Shown here: positions 14,474 through 25,313 of the stretch, piece by piece | Layout of the letters: each line of letters starts with the position of its first letter | Position numbering within the stretch: position 1 is the first letter of the stretch | From: Prinia subflava | Lineage: Eukaryota > Chordata > Aves > Passeriformes > Cisticolidae | Length of the DNA: 64,000 nt | Assembly: GCF_021018805.1 (NCBI RefSeq) | Contig: NC_086283.1 | Span: 54,006,312-54,070,311 of the forward strand | Reading direction: 5' to 3' | Notes under the pieces: generated by a model | Told to the model about the DNA's origin: nothing | What the model saw: the letters and a program-made list of their open reading frames with translations, nothing else | Databases searched by the model: none | Made by a program: the position numbers and the translations under genes

Positions 14474-15284
14474 GCCATTGTTGGGGGTTAGATTTGGTTT
14501 TGTTTTTTTTCCCCCTCTTCTCACAGAATTTTTTCCCATAAGTTTCCAAGAAGCCTTAATGACTACTTAGTCAGAACAAAAAGAGTGCTTGAGGGATATA
14601 GCAGCACGAAGCTACACCTATTGTTTTTGAGTCCCTGGGAGTGTCCCTCAGAGGTGAGAGATGATGAGCTTTGGGAAAGGCAAAAAAGACAGATCTGGGG
14701 GAGGGGGAGGCACTCTTGCTCTCAGCGCCGAGGAGGACGGTCAGGCTGCCCTCTGCCTCTGCCTCGTCCTGGGAAACCTATCGTCATCTGCTGTGTACCC
14801 GGGAATCCTGAACTCGCTTTCTCCAGCCTCTCCCACCACCTCCGCTGCTTCTTCGGAGCTTTGAGGCTCTCCTGCTACTCTGTAGCCCTGCACTGCCCAG
14901 CCCTGCCGGGACACCCCTGCTGCTCCAGCTGCCAGCGCAGAGCTCCTCATCTCATCCACCAGCCCGGGACTTTCCTTCCTTCCAGTTCGGCCTCTTGGAG
15001 CCCTGCAGGGGCACCCAGATCAAACTGCTCTGGGCTTTTGTAAAAGAAAGCCCTCAAGGTTCTTGGTTCTGTTTATTATTGATGCTGTAGTTGTTGTTTG
15101 TTTGTCGTTTTGTCATATATACTAGTAAAGAACTGTTATTCCTACCCCCATACCTCTGCCTGAACACTCCTTTAATTTTCCTTTTAATTGGAATAATTTG
15201 GAGGGAGGGGATTTGAATTCTTCATCTCTAGGGAGGTCCTGCCCCTTCCTAGCAGATATCTGTCTTTCAAACCGAGACAGCCAT
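14474..15284. repeat. 5-bp target-site duplication flanking the solo LTR
   Basis: GCCAT occurs immediately before the LTR (14,474-14,478) and immediately after it (15,280-15,284). An exact 5-bp duplication abutting TG...CA termini fixes both LTR ends. Five bases is the usual length for ERVL-type insertions and also occurs for some ERV1 insertions. Confidence 0.9.
14479..15279 (+). mobile_element. Solo LTR of a passerine-type endogenous retrovirus
   Basis: This is a complete LTR of 801 bp. It starts TGTTGGGGG, ends GAGACA, and is bounded by the 5-bp duplication GCCAT. Nothing of gag, pol or env follows, so it is a solo LTR left by recombination between two LTRs. The inner part (about 14,690-15,020) is much richer in GC and pyrimidines than its surroundings. 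The last 150 bp (about 15,129-15,279) resemble the same terminal segment of the minus-strand LTR at 48.5 kb, so both belong to related families. I recognise the pattern from songbird genomes and believe it is ERVL-like, but the exact family name is uncertain. Open frames inside it (14,585-15,043) are not genes. Its clean ends suggest a fairly recent insertion. Confidence 0.88.
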
Positions 15285-18200
15285 ACAGCTGAGACATGTG
15301 GCTGATGGTCATATCCCCTACCCCATACTCCTTTAATTTTGCTGTATAGTCAATAAACTAACAGCTACTGCCACCTTTCCGCCCTCCAAGCATTTGGGAT
15401 TCACTTCTGCAGAAAAACTTACCTGGAAAGAGTTTTCAGATAAAACAGCCAAAGGCAAAGCTGAGTGACTCAAAGGAGCAAGATCACTCGAATTATCTTT
15501 CAAAATTCTGCTTCACCTCCTTCCATGAGGCTCACCTTCTTCGTTTCAAACCACGCTGTCAACTTCATATGGCAGTGACCACATTTTCCACTGGTGTTTA
15601 GATACCATAAACTCTTAACACACCTGCCTGTTTGGGGCCCTCGAATGCCACCAGAATATGACAGCCCTGGTAGTACCATAAAGCCATCAATTACACTTAA
15701 GCCTAAAGTCTTTAGATTTGTGCAGAAAACAGAACTCATTAATTGTGAAAGCTCTTTTCCACATAAAGGGAACTACCTAATTTGGCTTTATCGGGCACAG
15801 TTTGACTGTTGAAAGACAGTTTCTGAAGCCTTCATAATCACTTCCTCAGTCTCTCAAAAATCACTTATACTTCATCTCAGTTTCCTGAATGTTTTTTAAA
15901 GCTCACATTTTCATTGACTACAAAAGATTAAACTGCCCTTGCTTCATGTCACATCACAGTAACACAGAAACCTTTCAACCTTTTCACACAAATTCTGAAA
16001 AACAAATACAATTAGGAATCAAAATTAAGGCAAGGTTCTGAAAATGGAGAAAGAAATCTTAGCTTTGGGAGATCCAAAAGTGAGAAGTGCTTTATATACT
16101 GAAAATTAACAAGGCACCCTGAGATACTTGAAGAAACATGGCAGCAATGTAAGTAGATAAAGAAACCTTGAGTACAAGAAAAGTTCTGTCAAATGTTTAA
16201 GACTTTCAAGTCCAGAAGTAAATAAACTCCAGTATTTCATCATACAGAAGCTAGATAGGGAAGCAGAAGTGCTAATGAAAAGTTCAGGTTTTCAAGTGTT
16301 TTTTCCTGTTCACACTAGAAACACCTTCCTGATTAACCAATGTATTCCTCTATGATGCATGTCTATATGACCCCCAAGTACAAAGCCATTACTCAATGAA
16401 CAATGAACCTCACCAACAGGTTTTCAGCTCTGCAGATGACCACAAGAATCATTACATTTCATTACTAGATTCTCCCTGCTATCACAGTTTCTCCTTTAGC
16501 AGTTTCAGTGCTAGGCTGTTCCACATGCCTCTCAGAGATGTAAAAGCCTGAGTAGCTGACCTCAGGCTTTGGACCAGATCACACTGTCCTCCTGCCGAAG
16601 AGCTGAGCAGGGGGTTGCAGCCAAAGTCCAGACACATGCCACAATTACCACAGCAGTTTTAGTGAACTCCAGTTTCCACCTGCCACAAAGTTCAACCCCA
16701 AAAGAAGCACAAGTACTTTACTCCTATGAGTAACTCACGGGATGACAGCTGGGCCTCAACAGAGCCTCTGATGAATTCTGCATCTTGCTCTGCATTGTAT
16801 GAAAAGTTAATAGCTTTCATCTTCTCACTTCCTGCCTCTGCCACAAACACATGCACTCAAAGTACTAATACAAAGTTTTGAACAATTGCTACACAGACCA
16901 TACAAATCACCACAGAGAGACCACCCAGAAAAGACCATCACCACACTGCTGATGCTGTCCCAGATATTGCATGCCTTGCCCCTTATTCTATACACTTAAC
17001 CCTTCGGCACAAATCCCACTACTGGTTCAGCATGATGAGTCTGGAAAATCTGTACCAATGTGCAAAGAGAACAAAAAGCTATGCGTGTAATTTGTTGTAC
17101 ATGATAGTATTAGAAATTTAAGGCATCTGAAAAACAAGCTTTATATACAATACCTCTTTGTCATAGGTACTAGAAATACCTACAACATATAACCTGATTT
17201 ATATAACAGGATACATTTACCAGTCACTACAAACACACTAAACCAGTTGTAACTATCTATGCAGTTTTACTCTGAAATTTAGATTAAAACAATTTCTAAG
17301 CAGCTTGATACTAAAACTTAGACTAAAATGATTTTAATTTTAATGAAGCCTGACTTCTAAGTCCCGTGGAATATATTTGTCTTCAAAAGCAAGGTATCAG
17401 TATGTTTTTCTGAACTCCTTTGGAGTAAAAAGGAAATGAAACATCAAGAATTTAAACTAACCTGAATTTGAGCCACAGTTTTTCTCTTTCAGTGAAAAGC
17501 AATAATAATCCGTTTTTATTACAGTTTTGTCCTTCACATTCCTCTACTCCGGACAATTCAGGAAACACTGAAGTTGCTTGTTCCAGTACATGCAGTACCC
17601 ACCTGACATTGTTCTGGCTCCCAACAGTACAAACAGTTCCATCAATGCATTTTAAAAAAACGACTTGCCTAAACAAACACAGTGGCTCAAAACTTTACTT
17701 TCCCTCTTTGAATGCTAAAATTGATATTCATCATTATACACTGTCAGTATCTCAGCAACAAAACTTCATTTTTTCTTGCTTCCCACAAGAATCTTAATAT
17801 ATGCCACCTTCTGATAGTATGGTCTATAAAAAATGCTTGTGGCTTTACTGTTAATATCTGATTAATTTTAACCCTAACCAAAGGTTCGTCTGTCTGAACA
17901 GAAGGCATGCTCAGGGGTGGGCATGTATAAAGAAAAAAACTAATTGCATATTTCCTGAGTAACCAAATATAGAATCTCAGCTACATTTACAATTTTCAAC
18001 TCTATAAAGTCTTAAATCTCAAGGCTTGAACATCTTGAACTCAAGCAACCACAAAGGATTTTCAACACCTCAGGAAGGGTCTCAAAGAGCCTGCTGAAGT
18101 CATTTGATCATATCTGAAGAAGTTTTGAACTTATGGCAGCAATCCCGCAAGGACATCTAACCAAACATTTTCCTGGTGCTACTGGCTGTAATGTAAGTAC

Positions 18201-20670
18201 TATGTTAAAAATCCACACTGCTCTTCCTAGTGAGATCATTAAAACATTTTTCAGAAGCGAACATAAAAACCTGCAAATCCTGAACAAAGGCTGTAGTATT
18301 ATCTTCTACATGTGTATCTATTCCAGCTGAGCTTTATCCAGGCAGACACTTCAGGATCATGGTGAACTGTTCAAAGATGGCCCAAACACCATGGTCTGAA
18401 CACTCACTTTCAGAGCTGCCACAGCATCTCTCCAGCCAGAAGCACAGATCATCAGAGTCTGTTCTGCATTTTATGTACCCCTCTTCAAACTCCAACACAT
18501 GCTTTCAGTATCCTTTAGACCACTTGATTCCCACTGCTACACATCTCCATCTCCCTTTCAGGCAGTTTCAATTAATGTTATTTATCTGGATCTCGCTTGA
18601 TTTTATTCTCTCTCTACACGGACAGAAATCCTCACAAAGCTTGCAAAGAAAGTTTTCAGGACCCTAAAACAGAGGTTAGAATCTCAGCTGTAATTGACAG
18701 ATAAGCTAGCTAAGGAATAATGTTTGCTACCCTCAAGCATTACCCCAATCAACTCCAGGCACTGTAAAACTGCTATGGGAATGTTCTCCTGCCACACTGC
18801 AGAAGCTGACAAAAACTACAGCTTTATTCTCTGGTGGCAGCCACCAGAACAAAGTCTCAGAGAGAGGGGCTGTGACTTTGGTGTTTTACTGACAGCACTC
18901 TCAGAAGACAAATGATCAAGCTCTTCATGGATATAACTGTGTTCACTTGCATAACGTCCTATATTCAAGTGGTAAAGCAACTTGACCCAGAAGTTACTCT
19001 GGCCTTAAAATGAACCTGTTTAACTCTGGTTAAAACAAAAAATTGCCAAAAAAATGCCTCATCCTCTGTCTACTAAAAAAAAAACCTCAATCCACACTGA
19101 CTAAACCTGAGTGCTAAACCTCACCTTTGTAATTCATGAAAATGGATGGAAATGCTGTAACTATGCCACCATGTCCATGTGACCTACGGTCCTGATGTCA
19201 CGCAGAGCTCGTTTTCTGCTTTTACTTAGATCCCAAGCAGACAACAGTTATCTTTTATTTCAGAGTGACTAGGAATACTTATTCATATCTCAACAGTCAC
19301 TGTAAACCATTCCAAATACACAGGAATTAACAAAAAATTACATGTATTAGTAATAGTATCAATATCCTTTGCAGCCTAAATGAAAAAAAGTAGTTTGCAA
19401 TACCTTCTAATTTTTCCTCCAAGTTTTCTTTTTCTTATCTCTTTTACGGAGAGTATCCTTCTAAATATCCCAGCATCATGAGCTTTCCAGTCCTGTTTGC
19501 ATAGTTACTGTGAACTTTCCACAGTAACCAACCAGGTCTTTCAGTACCAAAAACTCTCTCAAGGAATGTTACGGATCTGTACAAGAGCAGCATGAAGGGT
19601 GCTTTGCTTCAGGGTCAAGGTAGAAGCAGTACATGAGGCTCTTAGCAACCAGAGTCTGCTCAGCCTTAGCAATTCAGACGGAACAATACATCTGAAGCAC
19701 TAAAACTCTGTTTTGGCAACCCTAAGCAACTCTGTCCATTTAAATTACCAGTCACCAACCACTAAGTTTAGTAGCATCTATACACCTCTTCCTTCTTAAA
19801 GAAATGATGGCAAAATGCCGGATAGACTCTGCATCCAGATCCAACAAAACATCTGTCATTTTCCCTTACCACGACAGCAATGGACTCACCTAGAGTCAGC
19901 ACTGATTAGTCCAAAGCAAAAAGAAAGCCTAGCTGTCCAAAGTAAAGGCACAGAAGAAATAGTTTCATTTCATCCCTCTGCAAAGGCCCCATTGCATTAG
20001 TTCTGCTACTACAGCTCAACTTCTTCTAGCATAAACGTGAAATCCAAAAGTAATTACTTCTTCACAAGGATAATCCAAGGAAAGTGATGGGTGGTAAAAT
20101 TCTGCTGCTTTTCAGCAATAAAAATTCCCAGGAAGTGCAACATGGTGCACCTAAGAATTACAAGTGAGAATAGATAACCTGGACAGAGAATACTCCTTTT
20201 GCAATCCTGATACCTGGGCACCACTGCATGGTAGTGTAAGTTTTTTTTACATCAGCCAATAAATATACTGCTTAAGAAACTACAACTTAGGCTATCTCAC
20301 ATTCCTTCACTTTGAAAATGAATCTCATTCAACCGAGAATTAGGGGTTTTTCCTCAAACGCTTTCATCAGAGTAACAAATCCTTTCACATAATAAATTTT
20401 GAGTACAATTTTGGTACAAAATACACTAATGTAAATAAATAACAATTAAATTGGTGGAGTGATGTTAGTACAGCTATGATCAAAGTCAGCCATCTCCAGA
20501 ACATCACATATGCCCCCAAATGTCATCTCAAAGTCTACCAAACAGTGAAAGGACAGCTGTGTTTCTTATAAAATCTCCACACTCCAAGGAATGTAAATAA
20601 GGGATATTGTTAAAATGAAAGATCTAGTTGAAGCTATACATTTGTAACTTTTAAAATGTTTCCCCCTCCT
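15285..20670. other. Non-coding stretch, no gene seen
   Basis: This is AT-leaning DNA with the same A+C excess as the rest of the left arm. A 14-mer (ACTCCTTTAATTTT) of the LTR at 15,166-15,179 recurs just outside it at 15,327-15,340, probably by chance or as a small local duplication. I found no exon, repeat family or RNA gene. Confidence 0.5.
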
Positions 20671-20679
20671 CTCTGTATC

Positions 20680-20880
20680 TTTAATCAAAGGTTATAAATG
20701 TGTAAGGGATGGCCGTTGCCATGGAAATACGCAGGCCAGCATCTCTCTGTGGGAACCTCAAAGCTCCCTTCACTGTCGGGCGCTTTGTAATGACAGGGCC
20801 CCATTAGCACCTTTGACTCTCAAAGGCCATTTATTGCATAGAAATTAGCACAGCTGACTCCATTCACCTTCCACAGGCAA
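20680..20880. promoter_or_regulatory. Candidate conserved enhancer with TCF/LEF pair and X-box-like site
   Basis: This compact block has unusually dense motifs. An ATCAAAGG core lies at 20,684-20,691. CCTTTGA (20,810-20,816) and TCAAAGG (20,820-20,826) form a perfect inverted pair with a 3-bp spacer. All three match the TCF/LEF core bound by Wnt effectors. GTTGCCATGGAAAT (20,715-20,728) resembles the RFX X-box. TAAT-type homeodomain cores are absent from the centre, but TAATGACA lies at 20,789-20,796. Base composition is higher in GC and less simple than the flanks, which is typical of conserved non-coding elements. Conservation itself could not be tested, so the enhancer call is inference from motifs. 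Confidence 0.4.
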
Positions 20881-21383
20881 ACAGTAACTACTCCTGCTCA
20901 ACTGACTTTTGCTGCATTCGCCCACTCTCCCAGAACATGCTCCCAAACCTGTTTCAGCACCATTCCTCACGCTACAGCAAATTCATCTTCAAAGTGTACT
21001 GCCTTCTCAGCAAACACTAAGCAGAAAACAGAGGTTGCACAGACCATCAGATTCACCTGATCAAGAGCATCATTTCATAATCTGCTGAGAAATTTCTTTT
21101 TCCAAAGCAACTGACACATAATAAATCTGCATCCTATTCCAGAAGACGGAAAGCAGAGATGTGAAGAAAAACAGAGGCAGACATGCAGCGACAGGAACTG
21201 AACTCTAATAAAAGCCAACAATTAAATTAGAGAACAGAAGACAGCTTCTGAATAATGGTCACTTTTACCTCTGGTGGTTGTCAGTGCTAAAGAGGGAAAA
21301 ACAAGTTCTTAAAAAACCTCAGTGCAATTCCTGGATATCAGCATGTACCATTTGATGCACAATTTATGCACATATATAGGAGG

Positions 21384-21403
21384 TGTATATATCTATATAT
21401 GTG

Positions 21404-21434
<31 letters not shown>

Positions 21435-21435
21435 C
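21384..21435. repeat. TA/CA compound microsatellite
   Basis: Alternating TA/TG dinucleotides pass into an uninterrupted (TA)n and then (CA)n. It is likely length-polymorphic. Confidence 0.9.
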
Positions 21436-22609
21436 TCAAGGCAAATGCAAACACTTGCCTTTTTAAAATAATTATTTTAAATCAATTTCAAAAGAGGCAA
21501 ATTCAACAATCTGAGAATGTGTTCTGATCAACATCTTAATACACACGACCCAATATACACATTTAATTTATGCAGTCACATGTTTGTACGAAATAAGAGA
21601 CTTGTGTCACATAGCCTCTGGTATTGCCCTTAGACACATAAAAGATAAGATTCAACATACATTTAGAACAAATTTATCTACATATTTGAAAAAAATAAGC
21701 TATTTCAGTAGTTCCACCTTCATTAAAAATAGCCAGTCAAATATTTTAAACAGTTAACATATCAAATGTATACCTATGGGTTGGTTCTTTTAGTTTTTAA
21801 TTCTTTAGAGAGAGATTGTAGAGATAAAAGCTCTTAAGCCTATGGAGAGGTCTCACATACTCATCATACAATCCTTCACAACTAATGCCAGTACAAAAGA
21901 AGAGAAATGACATTCAATGTCTCACTTACCTAAACGATAATCAAGGGGACCTTTCAAAGCAGTTTATCAATTTCACTGATGCTGAGTAAAACCTAAGTCA
22001 AATTCAACTAAGCGTAAATCTATTTCCACAGGACCAAGCATCTAAACATTTACCAGCAGATTTTCGATGATCCCAATAATTTAATCATGAAAAAGGCAGT
22101 CATTCTCTCATCTAAGTAGGACTAGATTTTAATAGGAAAAAAAATTTAATTCCTACCACTGAGCAAAATACAGACACTTTTTAATGGCTTTGCAAGATTT
22201 TTTGCTGTTTTGCTTTCTTGGTGGGGATATTAATTCCATCAAAGGTACTTATTCTCTTTTCATGTACAGCTCTGATCAATGAATAATTTCTGAAAAATGG
22301 TCACTTCAGGTAGGGTACATCTACAACCACACACAGATGGGGATCTGTGTGTTCATACATATGCACCTCTAGAAAATCCTTAGTAATTATATGCAATTGC
22401 TGAGTAGAAACAGGAATGCCTGAATTTCTTGCCTCTGGTCAGTTTAGGCACTTTCTGTGAAAAGAAACAACAGATATATGGGAGAAAAAAAAAAAGCTTT
22501 GAGCACAGCATTTGTCCAGCAGACTCCTAAAGTCTGCAGACAACTAAAGCTTGTTTCTGGAGTTTTTCGTTTTTGAGGGCTGTCTGTGTGTGATTTTGGC
22601 TGGTTTAGA

Positions 22610-22656
22610 TTGTTTTGTTGTTGTTGTTTGGTGGGGGGGAGGTTTGTTTGGTTTGG
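22610..22656. repeat. G/T-rich tract
   Basis: There are thirty G/T-only bases (22,610-22,639) including a run of seven G, then a single A, then more GGTTT-type units. It is low-complexity DNA. The open frame across it is an artefact. Confidence 0.75.
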
Positions 22657-25058
22657 ATTTTTGTAATCTTGTTCTTTTGAGAGGTCAGGAGTATACTTGT
22701 GCTAGAGGGCAACCTCTGCAGGCATATGCCCAGCCTCAGCTAGGTCCCACCCACACAAAACTGATAGCAAGACCAGGACCCTGACTATTAACTTCTGTGT
22801 GCAGACCACTCTTCTCTTCTTAAATGCTTTGCAAACAATTCTTACCATACTCAAATTAAATACAGATTTAGACACAGCAATATCTCATGGCCTACAGTGC
22901 AATGTTTGACATGAATTCCAGAGTTTATTAAGAGCATCCAAGATGGGGCTCAGAAAGAAGGGCAATAAATATTTTATAAGATTAGGTTGAGAGAATATTG
23001 ATTGTCCCAAAGCCTGTCATTGTATCAGTTGGTCCAATGATCCCTCCTTCCTCAAACTGTCTTCCTTACATCTTCAGACAAGCAAAAGTCTGATTTTACT
23101 GAACAGTCAAATGTTCTGTTTGCATTAACAACTGGGACTTTATTTCTTAAAGGTGACTGTATAGATGGCTTCTGAACAAATCTGAGCATTACTAGATGAG
23201 GTGAAAGCACAGTGAAGAGTATCTGTAAAATACTGTTGTAACATACATTCTTGGAAGTTAGCAAACAAACCAGTGTTATCCATGTGCATATGACAGTCCC
23301 AAGCACCACAAAGTATTGCCAGCCTAGTCTTTACATTGTCACAAGAAATGATCTGCAAACCAGAAAGGTAAAGTGATGTGTTTTATGGAGATAAACTACA
23401 GAATTAACTGTATCCTCACACAAACTGACCAGCCTATATCATGCTCAGCAGAACAAACAACAGCTCCTTTTGACATATTCCAAAATTATGAGTTTAATTA
23501 CAACAAACCTAACCAACGTCAAGCACAACTTCAATGACCTGATTTAAGATGTCAATTCAATGTGCACTTTGTTTTTTAAAAGTCTACATTGCTCCATTCT
23601 CTGCAGAACATATACAATTTACAGAGAGAGAATTCAAATACAAATCCAAGAGCTTCCACATATCTAGGTCTCTTCCCCACATCCTGCATTGTTTTTCCAG
23701 TAACACACAATCACAACACATTATCTCTTTCAGTGGAAAGGAGAACAAAGACATTCTATAAAAAACAAAAAGCCTCCACATTTCTAGGCATCTCTTTGTA
23801 TATTCAATGACAAAGTTCATACAGTATCATTTGTTTATTAAAAAAATAAAGCACAACCGAGCATATACTTATAAATCAATTATTTGGGGCAACAAGAATG
23901 TCTGCTTTACACTGGGAGAAGGAAGAAAATTCAGAAATACTGTTAAAGTCTGGCTGTGAAAACTACTCTTCAACAAAGCAAGAACTATAATCACGTTTCA
24001 TGCATTTTTTCCCCTACTCCTTGGTTGTGCCATTTGCAATGCATGCAAATCTGTGTGGACCTGGAGGTTTTACTCAGGCACAGGGAACACCAGCCTCCCC
24101 CCTGTCTTGCACTGCTGCAGTTCTGTCAGACCTGCTTTAGCTTCCAGGCAATCTTTGGTCTCTCTGTTGCACACCAGCTAAGAGCTAAACAAGTCTGTGA
24201 AAGTTTTTCCTCTCCTCCCTGCTTTCCCAGTAGAACTGGCCATCTCCATAAACCTTCCCCTGCTTTGCATATTCCTTTCTGTCTCCCAGATAAGTAATCA
24301 GATGCACAAGCATCATCACAATTTCCTAGTCTGCCAATTCCATATATTTCCAAGTCACTTCCATACCAGTGCTGTATTATCTACACATCTGCTCAGCCTG
24401 CACAACCCTGCAGAGGAACACATAACCAGGCTCTGTGCAAAGAAACAGGGAACCTGCCTGTCCTTGCAATGAGGCCAACAGGTACTAATTTTGCAGCAGT
24501 GTTCAAGCCTCTTTAGCCTGCCTCATATATAGGCTAATACTAATTTTTAAGAGGATCAATGCAGAAAATGCCTAGTAGATTATGAGTTCACTGCTGTACA
24601 TGAACAGAGACAAAAAGAAATAGGTGGAAGAGCAGAGGAAGACAAAAAAGTGTGTCAACTAGCTCTCGTATCAACAAACTTGGTTCTAAACATACATGGT
24701 CTTCAATTAACTACATGTACAGTCCTTACAAAGGTTCCTAAATTCCCTACCTGCTTACATCTGCAGATTTGGTTTTTTTTCATCTGTTTATAGTTTTTTA
24801 TTATTTTGACATCTGTTTTGTCCCCTCCTCAGTGCAGAACATACTCATGAAGTAAAGGCTGTTATTTGTTGCTTTAAAAAAAGACTTTATGTGTCAAAAG
24901 TCTCAGAGTTACAGTACTGAAAAACAGTATTTCAGCCCCTTCCTTTAATACAAGTCTTCTTTCCCTCCTCCATCGCATCATTAAAAAAAAAAAAAAAAGA
25001 GAAAGCACTACATCTACTAAAAAATATGTTGTGGTATATTTATCCATTTCGTTTTCAG

Positions 25059-25313
25059 AAATGCTGGCATACCCAGAAGCTCACTGCACCACAACTTGGT
25101 GTTACAGGGAGCAGGAGGAAGCAGAGCAGCTCTTGCAGCTCTTGGACACCCTTGGCTGGAAGTGGAACTCAACACACTTCTTACTGCAGGCAATATTCTC
25201 CTTCATGGTGAAGGCAGGCTACACAGCACCTCCAGAAGCTAAACAAGCCCTTGCATTCCTGGAACTTTACAGGCAGATAGAAGAAAAGCTTTTTGGTCAG
25301 AATACAATTAAAT
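25059..25313 (+). CDS. Orphan internal coding exon, unidentified protein
   Basis: This is a 255-bp open block preceded by a pyrimidine tract ending TTTTCAG and followed by the donor GTAAGA. Both boundaries interrupt a codon after its first base, so the exon is symmetric and could be skipped without a frameshift. It encodes 84 whole codons starting MLAYPEAHC. The composition looks like a folded helical domain: an acidic stretch (REQEEAEQLLQLLDTLGW), a hydrophobic stretch (STHFLLQAIFSFMVKAGY) and a final charged helix (FLELYRQIEEKLFG). No stop interrupts it, and the frame runs on to a TAG at 25,394-25,396 if the donor is ignored. I could not name the protein. No partner exon was found on the + strand, and the surrounding skew suggests transcription of the other strand, so this may belong to a nested antisense gene or be a surviving exon of a decayed one. 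Single-exon coding status is well supported; function is unknown. Confidence 0.6.

Larger units (their letters stand above)
20890..25058. other. Non-coding stretch with simple repeats
   Basis: No exon was found up to the acceptor at 25,058. Contents are the TA/CA microsatellite at 21,384-21,435, a G/T-rich tract at 22,610-22,656, and an A16 run at 24,983-24,998 that lies just upstream of the orphan exon. Short open frames near 23,950-24,480 have no recognisable domain. Confidence 0.5.

Noticed and set aside
14585..15043. 152-codon open frame with cysteine/serine-rich translation
   Set aside because: It lies wholly inside the solo LTR, whose GC- and pyrimidine-rich centre suppresses stops.
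25059..25313. Assignment of the orphan exon to the shieldin subunit SHLD1
   Set aside because: I considered it briefly, but the sequence does not resemble what I know of that protein, so no name is given.
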